64,000 bases of DNA from Paenibacillus ihbetae (GTDB lineage: Bacteria > Bacillota > Bacilli > Paenibacillales > Paenibacillaceae), in NCBI RefSeq assembly GCF_002741055.1, contig NZ_CP016809.1:930001-994000 (forward strand), in the 5' to 3' direction. The position numbers were made by a program, and so were the translations under genes. The notes beneath the pieces were generated by a model. That model did not search any database and was not told the origin of the DNA. It worked only from the letters and a program-made list of their open reading frames with translations. Shown here in pieces: positions 61,501-64,000 of the stretch (its first letter is position 1; every line of letters begins with the position of its first letter).

Positions 61501-62844
61501 TTAAACCTCATTTTCTTCCAAAAACTTAATATCGAAATCGCCTTTGATAAAGGTTGGATGGTTCATCAGTTTTTGGTGGAACGGTATGGTGGAATAGATG
61601 CCTTCAATCTCGAACTCGGAAAGCGCGCGCTTCATCTTCGCAATCGCTTCGTTCCGGGTCGGCGCCCATACGATCAGCTTCGCGATCATGGAATCGTAAT
61701 ACGGCGAAATGGTATAGCCCGGATAAGCCGCGCTGTCCACGCGCACGCCAGGACCTCCCGGAGGCAGGTAGAATTGAATCGTACCCGGTGCCGGCATAAA
61801 GCCTTTGTCAGGATTCTCGGCATTGATCCGGCACTCAATCGACCAACCATTGATCACGATATCCTCTTGGGTGAAGGAGAGCGGATTGCCTTCAGCCACC
61901 GAAATCATCTCCTGGATCAGGTCAACGCCGGTTACCATCTCGGTCACCGGATGCTCCACCTGGATCCGGGTATTCATCTCCATGAAATAGAACTGCCCGT
62001 CCGGACCGAGCAAGAACTCCAGCGTTCCCGCTCCGGAGTACTGAACCGCCTTGGCTGCACGCACGGCCGCTTCTCCCATCCGGGTACGGACCTCGTCCGT
62101 GATCACCGGACAAGGCGCTTCCTCGACGAGCTTCTGTCTCCGGCGCTGAACGGAACAGTCCCGCTCTCCGAGATGGACCGCGTTACCGTGCTTGTCCGCG
62201 ATAATTTGAATTTCGACGTGCTTCATGCCCGTCAAATATTTCTCCAGATAAACGCCGGCATTGCCGAAGGCTTTCTGAGCTTCCTGCTGGGCCGTCGTAA
62301 TCTGCTTGATCAGCGCTTCCTCGTCCTCGGCGATCCGGATGCCCTTGCCTCCGCCGCCTGCGGTGGCTTTGATAATCACTGGATAGCCGATATCGCGGGC
62401 CAGCATAACCGCTTCATTCAGATCCTCGATCAGCCCGTCGGAGCCGGGGATAACCGGTACGCCGGCATCCTTCATCGTCTGCTTGGCTACCGCCTTATCA
62501 CCCATGCGGTTGATGGCATCGGCTGACGGACCGATAAAGGTGATGTTGCAGGATTCGCAAATTTCGGCGAAGTCGGCATTCTCGGCAAGGAAGCCGTATC
62601 CCGGATGGACGGCATCGCATTCGGTCAAGGTCGCCACGCTCATAATATTCGTAAAGTTCAGATAGCTGTCCTTCGATAACGTCGGACCGATACAATAAGC
62701 TTCATCCGCCAGGCGAACATGCAGCGAGTCCCGGTCAGGCTCGGAATATACCGCAACCGTCGAGATGCCGAGCTCCCGGCAGGCACGGATGATGCGGACT
62801 GCAATTTCGCCGCGGTTTGCGATTAAGACTTTTTGAAATGTCAT
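61501..62844 (-). CDS. accC: Biotin carboxylase subunit of acetyl-CoA carboxylase
   Basis: 447-aa ATP-grasp enzyme that carboxylates biotin on AccB. ATP-binding loop [28 protein letters not shown] with catalytic residues, and the C-terminal cap ([14 protein letters not shown]). It follows accB by 55 bases, and its stop is 4 bases before the Asp23 promoter palindrome. Confidence 0.97.
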   Translation of the reverse strand: MTFQKVLIANRGEIAVRIIRACRELGISTVAVYSEPDRDSLHVRLADEAYCIGPTLSKDSYLNFTNIMSVATLTECDAVHPGYGFLAENADFAEICESCNITFIGPSADAINRMGDKAVAKQTMKDAGVPVIPGSDGLIEDLNEAVMLARDIGYPVIIKATAGGGGKGIRIAEDEEALIKQITTAQQEAQKAFGNAGVYLEKYLTGMKHVEIQIIADKHGNAVHLGERDCSVQRRRQKLVEEAPCPVITDEVRTRMGEAAVRAAKAVQYSGAGTLEFLLGPDGQFYFMEMNTRIQVEHPVTEMVTGVDLIQEMISVAEGNPLSFTQEDIVINGWSIECRINAENPDKGFMPAPGTIQFYLPPGGPGVRVDSAAYPGYTISPYYDSMIAKLIVWAPTRNEAIAKMKRALSEFEIEGIYSTIPFHQKLMNHPTFIKGDFDIKFLEENEV

Positions 62845-62899
62845 GAAGTAACCTCCTTCGGACTCATAAGACTCCCGCTCATGGCGAGTACAGCGTGCA

Positions 62900-63400
62900 C
62901 TACTCCGGCTTCACCAGGAACAGTGGCTGCCCGAACTCGACCAGCTGGCCGTTCTCGACGAGGACTTCAACGATCTCCCCTTTAACCTCGGCCTCCAGCT
63001 CGTTCATCAGCTTCATCGCCTCAATGATGCAGACCGTTGTCTTTTCGCTTACCTTGTCGCCGGGGCTGACGAAAGACGGCGCTTCAGGCGAAGGGGCGCG
63101 GTAGAAGGTCCCTACCATCGGCGATACAATCTTATGTAATGAGCTGTTGACCTCCGCTGCTTCCTGTGGGGCTGCTGCTGCAGGAGCCTGGTTGACCGCG
63201 GCTTGCTGCTGTACGGCTTGCGGTGCTACGGCCTGAGGCGCAGCAATGTAGGCTTGCGGCGCTACCTGCTGAATGACGGCCTCGGCAGGGTTTGGCTTCT
63301 TAATAGACAAACGCGTGCCTTCATTTTCAATTTCCAACTCATGTACGGATGTTTCATCCACCAGTTTAATAAGCTCTTTAATCTCGTTTAATTTAAACAT
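62900..63400 (-). CDS. accB: Biotin carboxyl carrier protein of acetyl-CoA carboxylase
   Basis: 166 aa. N-terminal [20 protein letters not shown], an Ala/Gln/Pro-rich linker (about 45-80) and a biotinyl domain with EAMKLMN, where K130 carries biotin. AccB and AccC form the biotin carboxylase half of fatty acid synthesis. No FapR box is evident in the short leader. Confidence 0.96.
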   Translation of the reverse strand: MFKLNEIKELIKLVDETSVHELEIENEGTRLSIKKPNPAEAVIQQVAPQAYIAAPQAVAPQAVQQQAAVNQAPAAAAPQEAAEVNSSLHKIVSPMVGTFYRAPSPEAPSFVSPGDKVSEKTTVCIIEAMKLMNELEAEVKGEIVEVLVENGQLVEFGQPLFLVKPE

Positions 63401-63468
63401 AATCAGTCGTTCACTCCTTCACTTTCTGTAGAAGCCCTGATTCGGACAGTCAGTCGATAGCTTAGAGT

Positions 63469-63477
63469 ATTATATCA
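63469..63477 (-). promoter_or_regulatory. Extended -10 promoter of accBC
   Basis: Minus-strand TGA-TATAAT, an extended -10 element about 70 bases before the accB start. The -35 region (CTTTCT) is poor. Confidence 0.55.
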
Positions 63478-63491
63478 CAATCGAGCGAAAT

Positions 63492-63519
63492 AGAAAGAGT
63501 CCAGGATAATCCCGGACTC
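63492..63519 (-). terminator. Terminator at the end of the spoIIIA operon
   Basis: Minus-strand GAGTCCGGGA pairs with TCCTGGACTC around a 3-base loop, followed by TTTCTATTTC. The weak T-run may allow some read-through into accBC. Confidence 0.7.
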
Positions 63520-63570
63520 CGCAATGTTTATCATATAAAGGTGGTTTATGTTGAAAAACTGCGGATGCTT

Positions 63571-64000
63571 TTACGGGGCAACATATTGAACCGTAACCTT
63601 ATCCTGCGATACTTTCAGCTCTTTCATGACGAGGCCGACGATATCGGCGGCGCCTTTGGCGTCAAGCTTGTCGCTGAGCACGACGACATTGTATTTTTCG
63701 CTCTCTTCTTTCACGACGGCATTGCCGAACTGCTGCTGCAGCTGCGCCTCGATGTTGAGAATGATCTCCTCTTTTTCCTCCGCTTCTTTTAATTGCTCCG
63801 AAGCTTGGGCGGTCTCCTCCGGCTTGCTCTCATGGTTGTCGATCTTCGAAATCAGTTCGTCATATAATTTCATGTTCTTCTGTTCCCGGTCCAGCTTATA
63901 GGCATCCAGCTGAGCTCGAGCCGAGGAGGCTTGGGCCGCTACTTCCTCGAGCACCTGCTGCTCGGTTTTGCCGCCTTGCGTGCTGCTTGTTTCTGCAGGA
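63571..64000 (-). CDS. spoIIIAH: Stage III sporulation protein AH (N-terminus beyond window)
   Basis: C-terminal 142 residues of SpoIIIAH, which forms the channel with SpoIIQ between mother cell and forespore. The segment has a coiled region rich in Gln, Glu and Ala and the YscJ-like ring-building end NIEAQLQQQFGNAVVKEESEKYNVVVLSDKLDAKGAADIVGLVMKEL. The membrane helix and the other spoIIIA genes are outside the window. Its position before accB matches B. subtilis. Confidence 0.93.
   Translation of the reverse strand, partial: PAETSSTQGGKTEQQVLEEVAAQASSARAQLDAYKLDREQKNMKLYDELISKIDNHESKPEETAQASEQLKEAEEKEEIILNIEAQLQQQFGNAVVKEESEKYNVVVLSDKLDAKGAADIVGLVMKELKVSQDKVTVQYVAP

Noticed and set aside
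63401..63570. FapR box before accB
   Set aside because: No sequence close to TTAGTACC-N-GGTACTAA is present in the leader.
1..64000. CRISPR arrays, tRNA or rRNA genes, prophage or insertion sequences
   Set aside because: No regularly spaced repeats, tRNA-like cloverleaf, rRNA sequence, transposase or phage structural genes were seen.

Overview
The window is chromosomal DNA of an endospore-forming Gram-positive bacterium, most likely a Paenibacillus. Three things point that way: a full set of sporulation genes, moderately high G+C, and a gene order that follows the Bacillus subtilis resABCDE - spmAB/dacB - scpAB - rib - lysA - spoVA - spoIIA - dacF - fur - spoIIM - nudF - bkd - spo0A - spoIVB - recN - argR - dxs - ispA - xseAB - folD - nusB - accBC - spoIIIA block almost gene for gene. 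Paenibacillus-like touches include ribBA separated from ribH by repeats, a spoVA cluster reduced to A, B and F, and a sugar ABC/GH43 island. Nearly all genes lie on the minus strand, so transcription runs from high to low coordinates. No rRNA, tRNA, CRISPR array, prophage or intact insertion sequence is visible.

Layout. 1-5.4 kb: the resABCDE cytochrome c maturation and redox-sensing operon (resE is cut by the window edge). 5.5-10.5 kb: rluB, a small amidase-like gene, spmBA, dacB, ytfJ and ytfI. 10.7-16.8 kb: scpAB and the riboflavin operon ribD-ribE-ribBA-ribH under an FMN riboswitch. 16.9-19.5 kb: a thioesterase, ppiB and lysA. 19.6-25.4 kb: spoVAF/AB/AA, spoIIAA-spoIIAB-sigF and dacF. 25.6-31 kb: punA, a XerD-like recombinase, fur, spoIIM, an endonuclease Q homologue and nudF. 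31-34 kb: small or poorly known genes (mciZ-like, a TPR-like protein, an M20 peptidase, a Prli42-like peptide). 34-40 kb: lipB and the branched-chain 2-oxoacid dehydrogenase genes. 40.5-47.3 kb: accessory genes, including a GH43 glycosidase, an ABC sugar importer without its own ATPase, and a divergent ArsR-type regulator. 47.7-59.8 kb: spo0A, spoIVB, recN, argR, tlyA, dxs, ispA, xseBA, folD, nusB. 60-64 kb: the Asp23/AmaP/DUF2273 envelope module, accC, accB and the end of spoIIIAH.

Regulation readable from the DNA includes sigma-H promoters for spoIIA and spo0A (the latter flanked by inverted 0A boxes), a sigma-G promoter for spoVAA, sigma-E promoters for dacB and possibly spoIIM, a cre site and inverted repeat on the sugar operon, and many intrinsic terminators. 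The most interesting items are a near-consensus FapR operator in front of bkdAA, which would tie branched-chain primer supply to malonyl-CoA; a 31-bp palindrome overlapping the promoter of the Asp23 module; a short unannotated-type mciZ homologue; a duplicated 133-bp structured repeat between ribBA and ribH; a small ORF between the FMN aptamer and a distant terminator; and a XerD-like recombinase whose first catalytic arginine is lysine.
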